From Bradyrhizobium retamae (lineage in GTDB: Bacteria > Pseudomonadota > Alphaproteobacteria > Rhizobiales > Xanthobacteraceae), in the NCBI RefSeq assembly GCF_001440415.1, contig NZ_LLYA01000079.1:62001-126000 (forward strand): a DNA stretch of 64,000 nucleotides, given 5' to 3'. Positions 1 to 9,816 of the stretch are shown piece after piece (positions within the stretch are counted from its first letter, which is position 1; every line of letters starts with the position of its first letter). Both the position numbers and the translations under genes were made by a program. The notes beneath the pieces are model-generated. The model saw only the letters and a list, made by a program, of their open reading frames with translations. It was not told the origin of the DNA and did no database searches.

Positions 1-525
1 TGAGGCGCAGTATTTGCCAGCCTCGATCTCGGTCGCGAAACTACGCTCTCGAATGAGTCGTCCCATCGCCAACGCATCGCTGACCGAGCCGCCCGGCGAG
101 TTGAGCACCACCGTCTTGATGTAATCGCCGCGCTTGGCGACCTCGGCTGCAAACGCATCCGAAATCCCTGGCGTAATGGTGCCGATCGCCATCAGCTTGC
201 CGCCACCCACCAGTTCGAAGGTCATGGGCTCGGCCATCGCGCCATCTGCTTGCGGTCGCGGCGTCAGGCGCTTGTTGTCGCCGGGTGCCAGCGGCGCCAG
301 AATGGATGGCACCGCATTGGGAAGGTTCAGCGAAGGCGTGTCCTGCCTAAGCTCGACGGCAGGATCAGCAGTGCCGATCCATCCATTCATGCCGGCGAGG
401 TCGGCCGCCAGTACAGCGATCGTGATCGTGACGATGCTGCGGAACAGCCAGCGCAGGATCGCTTCGTCCGGATTGGCCGCAAGAAAGGCTTGAACGCGCT
501 GTTGAAGCGTTGCGGAGCGCTGCAT
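1..525 (-). CDS. membrane-anchored ClpP/SppA-like serine protease, 3' end outside window
   Basis: The frame is open from an ATG at 525 to the window edge (175 codons, C-terminus missing). A hydrophobic segment near residues 30-48 should anchor the protein in the inner membrane. Residues 138-157 read as a crotonase/ClpP-type core, with the oxyanion-loop motif NSPGGSVSDALAMG starting at about residue 142. The visible part ends in KYCAS, where related periplasmic ClpP-like proteins (COG3904 type) carry the catalytic serine, so the nucleophile lies at or just beyond the edge. The start lies 8 bases after the stop of the upstream membrane-protein gene, so the two are probably one operon. The protease assignment rests on the NSPGG loop only; substrate unknown. 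Confidence 0.7.
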   Translation of the reverse strand, partial: MQRSATLQQRVQAFLAANPDEAILRWLFRSIVTITIAVLAADLAGMNGWIGTADPAVELRQDTPSLNLPNAVPSILAPLAPGDNKRLTPRPQADGAMAEPMTFELVGGGKLMAIGTITPGISDAFAAEVAKRGDYIKTVVLNSPGGSVSDALAMGRLIRERSFATEIEAGKYCAS

Positions 526-533
526 CGCGACAC

Positions 534-1889
534 CTACTTGGTATGCCGCGCCGACGATAGCGAGGTAACGTTTTCGTCCGTCTCCGCCGCCTGATCGGCC
601 ACAGGCTCTTCAGCGGGCGCCTTGGTCCCGGCCTCACGTGGCGCCACCTGGCGCGCGTCCTCGACTTCGCGGGCCATCTGCAGGGCCGCAACCAGTTCGC
701 CCGCGGTCATGTCAGAGGCGCTGAACGCGGGAAGCCCCTCGCGCCGGATCGCGGCGTGCACGACACACAGGATCAAGACCAGCACCGCCGGCATCAGGTC
801 GATCGAGATCGCGCCGGCCCAACTCGGAATGAAATCGCCGGCATAACGAAGCACGGCTTCGGCGGGCGACATGGTCTGGAATCGGGCCGGCTCGACCCGT
901 GGCAAAGCCAGGATCTTGTCGGCCGCCCCGGCGAGCGAAGCCGCCTGTGTCGCGATGGAGCCCTCGACCTTGCCGACCACGGCAGTCTGCCGGTCGGCGA
1001 GATCGGCAGTGCGGCCGCCCGCCGCGGGCGCGATGAAGCCTGACGACAGCGACGCCGCCGCGCGCTTGACGGCGGGTGCCACCGAGGTCTGCTGCAGGTT
1101 GGCGATCACGCCGGAGAGCGCCAGCGATTCGGTCGCAAAGGCGTCGCTGCGCGTCGAGATCGGCCCCCGGTCGGAAATCAATTCGCGCATCTTCGCCAAA
1201 TGCTTGCCGCCCTGCTCGAACAGGGTCGAGACGCGCTTCGCCGACGCCTGGACTTCCTGCCCGAGACTGTCGAGCTGTCCGGACATCTGCGTCAGAAGCT
1301 GCACGACGGTACCGGATCCGGAGGTGCCGGTCAGCGATCCCGCGCGTTCGGCGTCGGCCAGTTTCGCAAACCGGGATGACGCCAACTGAATATCAGGCAA
1401 CAGCCCCTGCGCGGCGATAGCATTGCTGTTGGCGGTATCGAGGTCGCGGGTGTAATTCTGCACGGTGATGGCGAGATGCTGCTGGATCGCGGCCGCGCCT
1501 GCCAGCGCCGAAGCGTTGAGCCAGGATGACATCGCCACGATCATCAGCGAGCCCAGCAGCATGCAGCCGAACATCAGGCCGCGGCCGGTGCGGTCCACCA
1601 CGTGGGGCATGAACTGCATCAGGAAAATCCAGAAGGCGTAAATGCCGACCGATACGGCAACCGAATAGATCACGGCGGCGAAGAACACCGTGGTCGGATC
1701 GCCGTTGAGCAGTTCGCGGACGCCGAGATAGGTGTAGACGCCGGCGGCCAGCGCGAGAATCGCAGTCGTCAGCTTCAGCGTGACTTCAAGGCGCGTGACG
1801 CCTTTCGACAGCAGCAGCGAATTGGAGGAAGGCGCGTTGGAGGCAGGCGTGGTGGCCGCGGGAGCGCCGAGGCCGGAGTTCGAGGGCAT
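534..1889 (-). CDS. multi-pass membrane protein, unknown function
   Basis: Protein of 451 residues when started at the ATG at 1889, which has a GAGAGG ribosome site 7 bases upstream; a GTG at 1937 would add 16 residues without a better site. Three transmembrane segments lie near residues 40-58, 68-92 and 104-124, then about 230 mostly polar, alanine/serine/glutamine-rich residues that could be helical, a fourth membrane segment near 365-385, and a charged, acidic cytoplasmic tail. I recognise no named domain. It is followed by the ClpP-like gene with an 8-base gap, suggesting a membrane complex in which this protein presents or regulates substrates for the protease. That role is inference from gene order. 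Confidence 0.75.
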   Translation of the reverse strand: MPSNSGLGAPAATTPASNAPSSNSLLLSKGVTRLEVTLKLTTAILALAAGVYTYLGVRELLNGDPTTVFFAAVIYSVAVSVGIYAFWIFLMQFMPHVVDRTGRGLMFGCMLLGSLMIVAMSSWLNASALAGAAAIQQHLAITVQNYTRDLDTANSNAIAAQGLLPDIQLASSRFAKLADAERAGSLTGTSGSGTVVQLLTQMSGQLDSLGQEVQASAKRVSTLFEQGGKHLAKMRELISDRGPISTRSDAFATESLALSGVIANLQQTSVAPAVKRAAASLSSGFIAPAAGGRTADLADRQTAVVGKVEGSIATQAASLAGAADKILALPRVEPARFQTMSPAEAVLRYAGDFIPSWAGAISIDLMPAVLVLILCVVHAAIRREGLPAFSASDMTAGELVAALQMAREVEDARQVAPREAGTKAPAEEPVADQAAETDENVTSLSSARHTK

Positions 1890-2007
1890 GACGTATCCTC
1901 TCGCGGTTCCAATGAACCGGCTGATCAACGCCCCCACGTTGTTGGCTAAGTCGTTCTGCTCATAGGGATAAATTCAGACGAGATTGTGTCGGCAGCATCG
2001 TCGGTGG

Positions 2008-3081
2008 TCAGGCTTGGCCGTTCAGCCAACGCAATATCTCTGCATTCATCTCGCGCGGATAGGTGTGGCTGAGATCGTCGAGCTCGCGATAGATGACGTT
2101 GGCGCCTGCGGCCGACAGCGCTTGGGCCGTTTGCCGCGCCACCTGCACAGGAAACATCCAGTCGAGCCTGCCGTGCACGATGTGAACGGGCAGGCCACGC
2201 AACCTGTCCGCATCGGCCATTTCGGCCATCAGCGGATGAAACGTTGCCGAGACCGGCGCGAGATGGGTGAAGGGCGAGGCGCTCTCGAATCCCGTGACAT
2301 AGCAGAACGTGCCGCCGTCGCTCATCCCGGTCAGCAGCATCCGCCTGGGATCGACGTTCCAGCGCGAGCGCACGGCGTCCAGGATGCGCATCAAATTCGG
2401 CGTGTCGGTATCGTCGCCCATCAGTGCCCAGGTCGAGCCGGTCGCGGTCGGGGCGACCAGGATCGCGCCGCGGCTACGGGCATCGCGCAGCCAGCTCCAC
2501 AGAAAACCGCGGCCATTGCCGCTGCCGCCATGCAGCGCCATCACCAGCGGAAGCGCGCGGTCGGGGGTGTAATATTCCGGCACGTAGGCGGAGAAGCCGC
2601 CGCGGCTGCCCGACTCGTTACGATCGTGAAAGACGCCGGTGTTTGGATTGGCTGGCGCCGCCAGCCGCGCCGCGAGATCGTCGTTGTCGCGCAGCGACGG
2701 GTCGACGAAGAATTCGCTCACCGGCGGCAATTTTGTAGCCAGCGCGTATAGCGCCTCCTGCGCACGCGGAGCGTAGCGAAGTGCGCGAAACACGCTAACG
2801 AGATCGCCATTGCCATTTTGCACGACGCGAAGACCCGCGAACGCGGCGAGTGCCGCATCGCTCGCCGCGTCGAGGGAGGTCTTGATATCTGCGAACTCCG
2901 CCGGCCATTCTGCGAGCTTCGACCGAACCGCGCGCAAGGCCTCGTCAGGCTGGCCTGCGGCCTCCATCACGCGGTCGAAATCGGGCGGGTTCAGGTAGCG
3001 CGCGATAAAGCCGAGGGCTTCCAGCGATTGCAATAGCGGTGGCAGCACGGCCACGATGTCGTCCACCACGGCCTCATTCAT
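2008..3081 (-). CDS. alpha/beta hydrolase (phospholipase/carboxylesterase-type)
   Basis: About 357 residues. The C-terminal 200 residues form an alpha/beta hydrolase fold: oxyanion segment MALHGGSGNG near residue 185, nucleophile elbow GMSDGG near 255, acid-bearing HGRLD near 310 and the catalytic histidine in LSHTYPRE close to the end. The N-terminal 140 residues are helical and match no domain I know. There is no signal peptide, so it is likely cytosolic. The ATG at 3081 follows an AAGGGA-type ribosome site; a GTG one codon upstream is equally placed. It probably cleaves an ester of unknown identity. The gene lies downstream of the protease-like gene on the same strand, separated by a 16-bp tandem repeat. 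Confidence 0.8.
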   Translation of the reverse strand: MNEAVVDDIVAVLPPLLQSLEALGFIARYLNPPDFDRVMEAAGQPDEALRAVRSKLAEWPAEFADIKTSLDAASDAALAAFAGLRVVQNGNGDLVSVFRALRYAPRAQEALYALATKLPPVSEFFVDPSLRDNDDLAARLAAPANPNTGVFHDRNESGSRGGFSAYVPEYYTPDRALPLVMALHGGSGNGRGFLWSWLRDARSRGAILVAPTATGSTWALMGDDTDTPNLMRILDAVRSRWNVDPRRMLLTGMSDGGTFCYVTGFESASPFTHLAPVSATFHPLMAEMADADRLRGLPVHIVHGRLDWMFPVQVARQTAQALSAAGANVIYRELDDLSHTYPREMNAEILRWLNGQA

Positions 3082-3113
3082 CACGCCATCCCTTATTGCA
3101 ATGCAGCCTCAAT

Positions 3114-3192
3114 CCAGTGAAGTCTTGATCTAGTGAAGCCTTCATCTAGTGAAGCCTTCATCTAGTGAAGTCTTCATCTAGTGAAGTCTTGG
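3114..3192. repeat. 16-bp tandem repeat, five copies
   Basis: Five head-to-tail copies of a unit close to CTAGTGAAGCCTTCAT begin at 3114, 3130, 3146, 3162 and 3178; copies differ at one or two bases and the last is incomplete. The last copy overlaps the final codons and the TAG stop of the protease-like gene, so on the minus strand the repeats fill its 3' flank. The unit is not a multiple of three and most copies carry another TAG. Confidence 0.85.
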
Positions 3193-4149
3193 CGCCTTCA
3201 GTAGCTTGGCGCGGTCGGTCGAGGCCAGCACCACGTCGAAGGTGAGGCCCTCGTGGTAGACCGTGAGCGGTACGTCGACGCCGGCGCTGCCGAGCGACCA
3301 GAGCTTGCGATAGAAGCCGGTCTGGCTGGTGATCTTGTCGCCGTTGACAGCGAGAATGACGTCGCCGGTCTTCAGTTCGGCGAGCGCCGCGGGTCCCTTG
3401 CTGGCGATGCCGACCACCACGACGCGGTTGTCGATTTCGGTGGTGAACATGCCGAGCCACGGTCGCGCCGGCTTGTTGGCGCGGCCGAATTTCCTGATGT
3501 CATCGAGTACCGGCTTCAACAGGTCGATCGGCACGATCATGTTGACGTGTTCGGCCTTGCCGTCGCGCTCGCGCTCAAGCTGCAGCGACCCAATGCCGAT
3601 CAGTTCGCCGCGGCTCGAGATCAGCCCGGTGCCGCCCCAATTGGGATGCGCGGGATGGGTGAAGATCGCCTCATCCAGCAGATATTCCCAATAGCCCGCG
3701 AATTCCTGTTTTGCCGCGATCTGGCTGGCGACTGAGCGCGTGCGCCCGCCGGCGCCGCCGACCACGACGCGGTCGCCGATTGCAGCAGTGGCGGAAGAAC
3801 CGAGCGGCAGCGGATCGAGGTCGAGGTCGCCGAGCGCTTGCACCAGGCCGAAGCCGGACTCGAAATCGAAGCCGAGCGCGTGGCCTTCCACCACGCGGCC
3901 GTCGCTGCGGTGCAGCCAGACGGCCTCCGCTTCAGTGATAAGGTAGCCGATCGTCAGCACCAGCCCGTCATCGATCACGACGCCATTTCCGGCGCGTTCG
4001 GTGCCGAGCGTCTCGGCGCTAAACGCATCGGGTGGAATGATCGAATGCAGCCCGACCACCGACGACAGGGCTTTGTCGAGGTCGAAGGCGTAATCGCCCG
4101 GACGCGGCTGGTTTGCGGGCGGCACTCTCCATTCGGTCAAAGAAGGCAT
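3178..4149 (-). CDS. HtrA/S1C-like protein with PDZ domain, catalytic triad degenerate
   Basis: Protein of 323 residues with a trypsin-like double barrel (about 25-215) and a C-terminal PDZ domain (about 230-315, with AELKTGDVILAVNGDKI). It aligns readily with Deg/HtrA proteases, but the residues expected to be catalytic are changed. The His motif (usually TNAHV) reads LTIGYLI. The Asp region reads FDFESGFGLVQ. The nucleophile motif (usually GNSGGPL) reads WGGTGLIS, with threonine in place of serine. There is no signal peptide. It is most likely an inactive, peptide-binding homologue rather than a working protease; loss of activity is inferred from sequence. The last codons lie inside a 16-bp tandem repeat. 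Confidence 0.8.
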   Translation of the reverse strand: MPSLTEWRVPPANQPRPGDYAFDLDKALSSVVGLHSIIPPDAFSAETLGTERAGNGVVIDDGLVLTIGYLITEAEAVWLHRSDGRVVEGHALGFDFESGFGLVQALGDLDLDPLPLGSSATAAIGDRVVVGGAGGRTRSVASQIAAKQEFAGYWEYLLDEAIFTHPAHPNWGGTGLISSRGELIGIGSLQLERERDGKAEHVNMIVPIDLLKPVLDDIRKFGRANKPARPWLGMFTTEIDNRVVVVGIASKGPAALAELKTGDVILAVNGDKITSQTGFYRKLWSLGSAGVDVPLTVYHEGLTFDVVLASTDRAKLLKAPRLH

Positions 4150-4241
4150 GGATGGTCTCCTGGCGAACCGGCGCGCGTTTCGGGCGAAAGCGCGGGAAAT
4201 TCATTCACAATCTATGCTGCAAACTGCCGTCTTGAAAGTGT

Positions 4242-4277
4242 CCCCCAAAATGAGCCGGCATGCGACTCATAAGGGGG
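4242..4277. terminator. weak intergenic hairpin
   Basis: CCCCC-AAA-ATGAG pairs with CTCAT-AA-GGGGG around an 11-base loop, downstream of the acyl-CoA ligase gene. There is no run of T after the stem on the minus strand, so termination is uncertain. The rest of the gap between 4150 and 4310 shows nothing recognisable. Confidence 0.25.
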
Positions 4278-4310
4278 CAGATTCTCAATTGTTCCACGGC
4301 CAGTTAAGGA

Positions 4311-5828
4311 TCATTCCACATTTACCCGCGCGCGGGCCGGCATGATCCGGAAATCGCGGTTCTCCTTCAACCAGCCGACGCGTTCGTCGCGCAGCAACGT
4401 GCGGCGAACCTTACCGGAATCGTCGCGCAGGCCGACATCGACGGCTTCGAAACTTTCCGGGTGCTTGTAGCGGCTGAGCCGGTCGGCGAGGAACGCAGCC
4501 ATGCCGTCGGCGATAGCCTTCGCGTCTGTGCCCCGGTCGAGTTCGAGAATAGCGTGCACGCGCTGCCCGAATTCGGGATCGGGCAGGCCGACCACGACGC
4601 AGGAGCGCACATCGGGATGCGCCGATACCGCAGCCTCGACTTCGGCCGGATAGATGTTGGCGCCGCCGCGCAGGATCATGTCGGCGAGCCGGTCGCCGAG
4701 ATAGAGATAACCTTCCGCGTCGAGCCGGCCGATATCGCCGAGCGATTCCCAGCCGTCAGGCCGGCGCTTCGGCTCGGCTCCGAGATAGTGATAGGTGGAG
4801 CCCGGGCCGTCATTGGGCAGGAAATAAATCTCGCCGGTCTCGCCCGGCGCTACGTCGTTGCCGTCCTCGCCGATGATCCTTAAGCGGCAGGTGTCGCCGA
4901 TCTTGCCGACCGAGCCCTTGTGCGCCAGCCATTCGGTGCCGGAGATGATCGTGGCGCCCTGTGCTTCGGTGCCGCCATAGAGTTCGTAGATGCGCTCGGG
5001 CCCGAGCCACTCGATCCATTTTTCCTTCAGCCATGGCGGCATCGGCGCGGCCATGTGAAACACGATCTGCAGGCTCGACAAGTCGTAGCAGTTGCGCACC
5101 TCCTCGGGCAGCGCCCAGATCCGGTGCATCATTGTGGGCACGAAATTGACCCACTGTACCCCGCTGGCCTCGATCAGGCGCAGGCATTCCTCGGCGTCGA
5201 ATTTGACGAGGCCGGTGACGCGTCCGCCGTTGAACAGCGCGGTGTGCGAAACGATGAAGGGTGCGTTGTGGTAGAGCGGGCCGGGGTTGAGCAGGGAAGC
5301 GCCGAGTGGCATGCCGAGCGCCGCCGGTCCGGCGGTATCGACCACGGCGGGCCGGTGATCGAGGATCACTTTCGGCCGACCGGTCGAGCCGCCGCTGGTC
5401 ATCGCCTTCCAGTAGCGCGCCACCGGATTGTTCACAGGCTCGTCCGAGAAGCCGTCAGGCATGAAATCGGCGGGCAGCGAATTCGGCGCATTCCAGTCGG
5501 GCTGGCCGCCGACCACCAGCGACGGCTTGAGAATGTCGAGCACGGCTGCGGCTTCGCCGCGCGGCAGCCGCCAGGTCAGCGACGTCGGCGTTGCGCCGCA
5601 TTTCCACACCGCAAAGGTGGTTTCGAAAAACACGTTGCTGTTGGGCAGCCCGATTGCGACGAAATCGCCGGGCTTGACGCCTTTGGCGGCAAAGGCCCGC
5701 GCGCGGCGGTTGGCGTTGCGCTCGAGCCGCTCCCAGGTGATGGCATCGGCGCCGTGACTGACCGCGATGGTGTCCTTCGGTTTCCGTTCGGCATACCAGC
5801 GTGGCACGTCGGCGATAGGAATGAGCAT
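4311..5828 (-). CDS. AMP-forming acyl-CoA synthetase/ligase
   Basis: Protein of 505 residues of the ANL (acyl-CoA synthetase) superfamily, which activates a carboxylic acid with ATP and transfers it to CoA. Visible motifs in order: the AMP-binding P-loop MTSGGSTGRPKV near residue 152, the YGGTE adenine-site motif near 300, GDRLADMILRGGANIYPAEVE near the hinge (about 400), and the C-terminal catalytic-lysine region DDSGKVRR. The length is usual for the family. The start at ATG 5828 is chosen because homology begins there; the frame continues upstream without coding sense. The substrate cannot be read from the sequence. It has no close operon partner, since the neighbouring minus-strand genes are more than 150 bases away. 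Confidence 0.88.
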   Translation of the reverse strand: MLIPIADVPRWYAERKPKDTIAVSHGADAITWERLERNANRRARAFAAKGVKPGDFVAIGLPNSNVFFETTFAVWKCGATPTSLTWRLPRGEAAAVLDILKPSLVVGGQPDWNAPNSLPADFMPDGFSDEPVNNPVARYWKAMTSGGSTGRPKVILDHRPAVVDTAGPAALGMPLGASLLNPGPLYHNAPFIVSHTALFNGGRVTGLVKFDAEECLRLIEASGVQWVNFVPTMMHRIWALPEEVRNCYDLSSLQIVFHMAAPMPPWLKEKWIEWLGPERIYELYGGTEAQGATIISGTEWLAHKGSVGKIGDTCRLRIIGEDGNDVAPGETGEIYFLPNDGPGSTYHYLGAEPKRRPDGWESLGDIGRLDAEGYLYLGDRLADMILRGGANIYPAEVEAAVSAHPDVRSCVVVGLPDPEFGQRVHAILELDRGTDAKAIADGMAAFLADRLSRYKHPESFEAVDVGLRDDSGKVRRTLLRDERVGWLKENRDFRIMPARARVNVE

Positions 5829-6003
5829 GGGACGTTTCCGTTGGAGCGTTGATGCCGCTCTTGTGTTCTGACGAGGCGGGCGCCTCAAAGCTATCGTGAC
5901 AGAATTGGATCGCGGAGTGAAGGTGCAGCTTGCGTTCCAAGATTGCGCGCGCCGCCTAGTCCGACCCAAAGGAATTCGACGGACCGACGCGCGACGCGAA
6001 AAG

Positions 6004-6028
6004 AAAAGGCCCCGCTCGGCGGGGCCTT
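6004..6028 (-). terminator. rho-independent terminator of the small secreted-protein gene
   Basis: On the minus strand AAGGCCCCGC, a three-base loop and GCGGGGCCTT are followed by TTCTTTT, a textbook 10-bp GC-rich stem with a U tract. It sits about 28 bases after the stop codon at 6056. Confidence 0.9.
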
Positions 6029-6055
6029 GCTGCGCGGGCCGTCTAGGCGATCGGC

Positions 6056-6370
6056 TTACCAGTCGGAAACGGTATAGCCGACTTCCGTGGTGTAGCCGTA
6101 GGGTCCGTAATAAGGCACCGGCGCGCCAAACGCGGGGGCCGGCACATAGGCCCGACGGCTTACCACCACGGTGCGTGGCCGTACAATCGGCGGCGCCGCG
6201 ACAACCGGCGCCGGCGCGACGTAAACGCTGCCGGGAGCCACTGCCACGGGATAGGGGTCGACGTACGAATCGACATAGATTGTCTGCGCGGATGCACTGG
6301 TGATGCCAAGGGCCAACGAGCCGGCGATCGCCATGCCGGCCATCGAGCAAATGCGCGATCTATTTGTCAT
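6056..6370 (-). CDS. small secreted protein, unknown function
   Basis: Protein of 104 residues with a clear signal peptide: a basic start, a hydrophobic core and a likely cut after SASA near residue 28. The mature part is rich in proline, valine, alanine and tyrosine (repeated VAP, APV and YGP motifs) and contains no cysteine or known domain. The ATG at 6370 has AAGGAG ten bases upstream; a TTG at 6379 is less likely. Low-complexity Pro/Tyr exported proteins of this kind are common in Bradyrhizobium and their role is unknown. It is monocistronic, ending in a strong terminator. Confidence 0.75.
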   Translation of the reverse strand: MTNRSRICSMAGMAIAGSLALGITSASAQTIYVDSYVDPYPVAVAPGSVYVAPAPVVAAPPIVRPRTVVVSRRAYVPAPAFGAPVPYYGPYGYTTEVGYTVSDW

Positions 6371-6484
6371 GTTCCGCAATCTCCTTCACTGCTTGTTACG
6401 GCTTCCAACGAACCCACACCGCGCACGGGCGTTCCGGTGCTCACGAAGTTTTTTAGACGCAAGCTCCGTAATGACGCCCCCCGC

Positions 6485-7410
6485 TCACGAACCGGCCAGG
6501 ATCTCGGTATCCAGCGGGCTGTTGTGTGAAGCAAACCATTCGGCGCGAAGCGCTGCACGGCGGCGACCGCGATCGTTGATTGGCAGCTTCAACCCCTCGA
6601 TCAGGCCCTGAACCTCGCGGCGCGCGGCGAGGCGAGATGCCTCCTCCACGTCGGTGGCAGGCATTGTCTCGCATAGCTCGTCCAGCGCGGTCAGCCCACG
6701 GGGAAAAAGATCGCGATAAATTGCCCGCTCCTGAAGGCCAGTCGCAGCCCGGAAACCTGCATTGAGGGCCAGTTCCTGCAAGCAGCCGCAAAGAACCGGG
6801 GCGGTAGATGACCGTTGCGCCGAATTGCGGTTGCGCACGACCACCCAATCGATGAGGGCGCCGTCAACCGGCCGGCGATGCCGGCGTATCTCGCGCACCA
6901 ACTCGCCGTAATGGCCGACCCCGGTGACCGTCAACGTAACCGGATCGAGTGTCGCCAGCACGTCGAGGTCGAGAAAACTGTCGTTCAGCGCGTCACCAGG
7001 GTGTCCGTGATCGAATGGGCAAGCCGCATCAGGTAGCTGTCATGCGGGGGCGTACCGATCACGACGAAGTCATGGCGATCCTGCGCGGCGGCAACGGCCC
7101 GCTGGAATTCGGAGCATTCGGCGGCCTCGTTTTCCGCCACCATGGGGCGTTCGGCGCGTGCGATGCAGAAATGCGTCGGCAGTTCCAGATCGACCTGGCT
7201 CCGCCGCGCCCAACCGCGCCGGCTCTCGACGTAGTGGGTGAGGGTCCGTTGCCGGCCGTCGAGGTCGATGGTTGCGACGCGCTGGCCGGCCTTCAGCAGC
7301 GCAACGGCAACGTGCATCGCGATTGTGGTCTTACCTGAGCCGCCCTTCTCGTTTCCGACCACGACGACATGCGGCGACGGGCGTAATTGATATGCGGGCG
7401 CGGTAAGCAC
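6485..7410 (-). pseudogene. mipZ paralogue (division-plane ParA-type ATPase), frameshifted
   Basis: The first part (GTG at 7410, GGAGG seven bases upstream) encodes [20 protein letters not shown], then Walker A KGGSGKTT, as in MipZ. The frame hits TGA at 6985, just after a segment ending DTLVT. The second part continues in another frame with LATLDPVTLTVTG through the MipZ C-terminus to 6485. Inserting one C near 6990 (GACGCGCTGAAC to GACGCCGCTGAAC) restores a continuous MipZ-like protein. The Walker B region is also altered: VVIGTPPHDS where MipZ has a D-T-P-G type motif. MipZ normally inhibits FtsZ near the ParB-bound poles. This copy, beside groES, looks like a decaying duplicate; a sequencing error could explain the frameshift but not the Walker B change. 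Confidence 0.8.
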
Positions 7411-7579
7411 GGCTGCGCCTCCACGAACCGTCGGTTGCTTCTCAGCCTGCTCAGGACGGGCGCTCTGTAAAGGCGCGGCAGTCCTGTGCGGCAGGCAACG
7501 ACATAACAGACGCGTGGAGCCGTTTGTTCCTGGAAACGCTTGCAACCCCCGCTGTCGTCGATCATTTTTTTGCAAGTCC

Positions 7580-7607
7580 CTTGAAGCGCAACTCTGAGCC
7601 ACCTAGG
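7580..7607 (+). promoter_or_regulatory. groES: possible heat-shock sigma (RpoH) promoter of groESL
   Basis: CTTGAA at 7580-7585 and CCTAGG at 7602-7607, 16 bases apart, resemble the alphaproteobacterial sigma-32 pattern (CTTG, then about 17 bases, then CYTATnT). The site is about 100 bases upstream of groES. No CIRCE inverted repeat (TTAGCACTC/GAGTGCTAA) is present, so HrcA control is not supported here. The -10 match is imperfect. Confidence 0.4.
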
Positions 7608-7621
7608 TCGCATGCTGCAGC

Positions 7622-7663
7622 CGCAGACTTCCGCCTGTCTGTCGCAGACTTCCGCCTGTCGAT
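7622..7663. repeat. 21-bp tandem duplication in the groES leader
   Basis: Two adjacent copies of a 21-base unit beginning CGCAGACTTCCGCCTGTC (7622-7642 and 7643-7663) differ only in the last bases. They lie in the untranslated region between the putative promoter and groES. Confidence 0.85.
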
Positions 7664-7709
7664 GGCTGCGATTCCCTGTCACGTCCACAAACAGCCGAGG
7701 AGGAGCGCA

Positions 7710-8024
7710 ATGAAATTCCGTCCGCTTCACGATCGGGTAGTCGTCAAGCGCATTGAGGCCGAGGAAAAGACTGCTGGAGGCATCATCATCCCCGATACCG
7801 CCAGGGAGAAGCCGCAGCAGGGGGAGGTCGTGGCGGTCGGGCCCGGCGGGCGCGACGAGGCCGGCAAGCTCGTTCCGATCGACCTTCAGGTGGGCGATCG
7901 CGTGCTGTTCGGCAAATGGTCGGGCACCGAGGTCAAGATCGACGACACCGAGTATTTGATTATGAAGGAGAACGACGTCATGGGCGTGCTGGTGGAGTCG
8001 GGCGCCAGTCGCAAGGCCGCTTGA
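7710..8024 (+). CDS. groES: co-chaperonin GroES (Cpn10)
   Basis: Protein of 104 residues, normal for alphaproteobacterial GroES. It forms the heptameric lid of the GroEL folding chamber in the cytoplasm. The sequence starts [14 protein letters not shown], has the mobile-loop segment [19 protein letters not shown] (about residues 20-38) and ends in the usual [15 protein letters not shown] and DVMGVL strands. The start is set by homology and by GAGGAG just upstream; the frame is open further 5' but carries no GroES sequence. It lies 53 bases upstream of groEL, so the two are one transcript. The upstream region shows a possible RpoH promoter and a 21-bp tandem repeat but no CIRCE. Confidence 0.96.
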   Translation: MKFRPLHDRVVVKRIEAEEKTAGGIIIPDTAREKPQQGEVVAVGPGGRDEAGKLVPIDLQVGDRVLFGKWSGTEVKIDDTEYLIMKENDVMGVLVESGASRKAA

Positions 8025-8041
8025 AAGCCCGCCCGATGTAA

Positions 8042-9718
<1,677 letters not shown>

Positions 9719-9816
9719 CTCGCGAGTGATTGGCGGCCTGCGAGGGCGCGTCAATCACCGAAATTCAACTTCGTTATCGAACGGGTGACGCGCTTTACAG
9801 GTGTTGAACCGCTCGC

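Noticed and set aside
3114..3192. Short CRISPR-like array
   Set aside because: Units are directly adjacent, with no spacers and no cas genes; it is a plain tandem repeat.
4200..4310. Insertion-sequence remnant with CCCCC/GGGGG ends
   Set aside because: The inverted repeat is short and there is no transposase fragment or target duplication.
4920..5852. A 310-codon plus-strand frame
   Set aside because: Antisense to the acyl-CoA ligase with intact motifs; no coding signature of its own.
7411..7709. CIRCE/HrcA operator upstream of groES
   Set aside because: No TTAGCACTC-N9-GAGTGCTAA or close variant is present.
9726..9758. Terminator after groEL (GTGATTG...CAATCAC)
   Set aside because: The stem is only seven base pairs with a long loop and no T tract; support is too weak.
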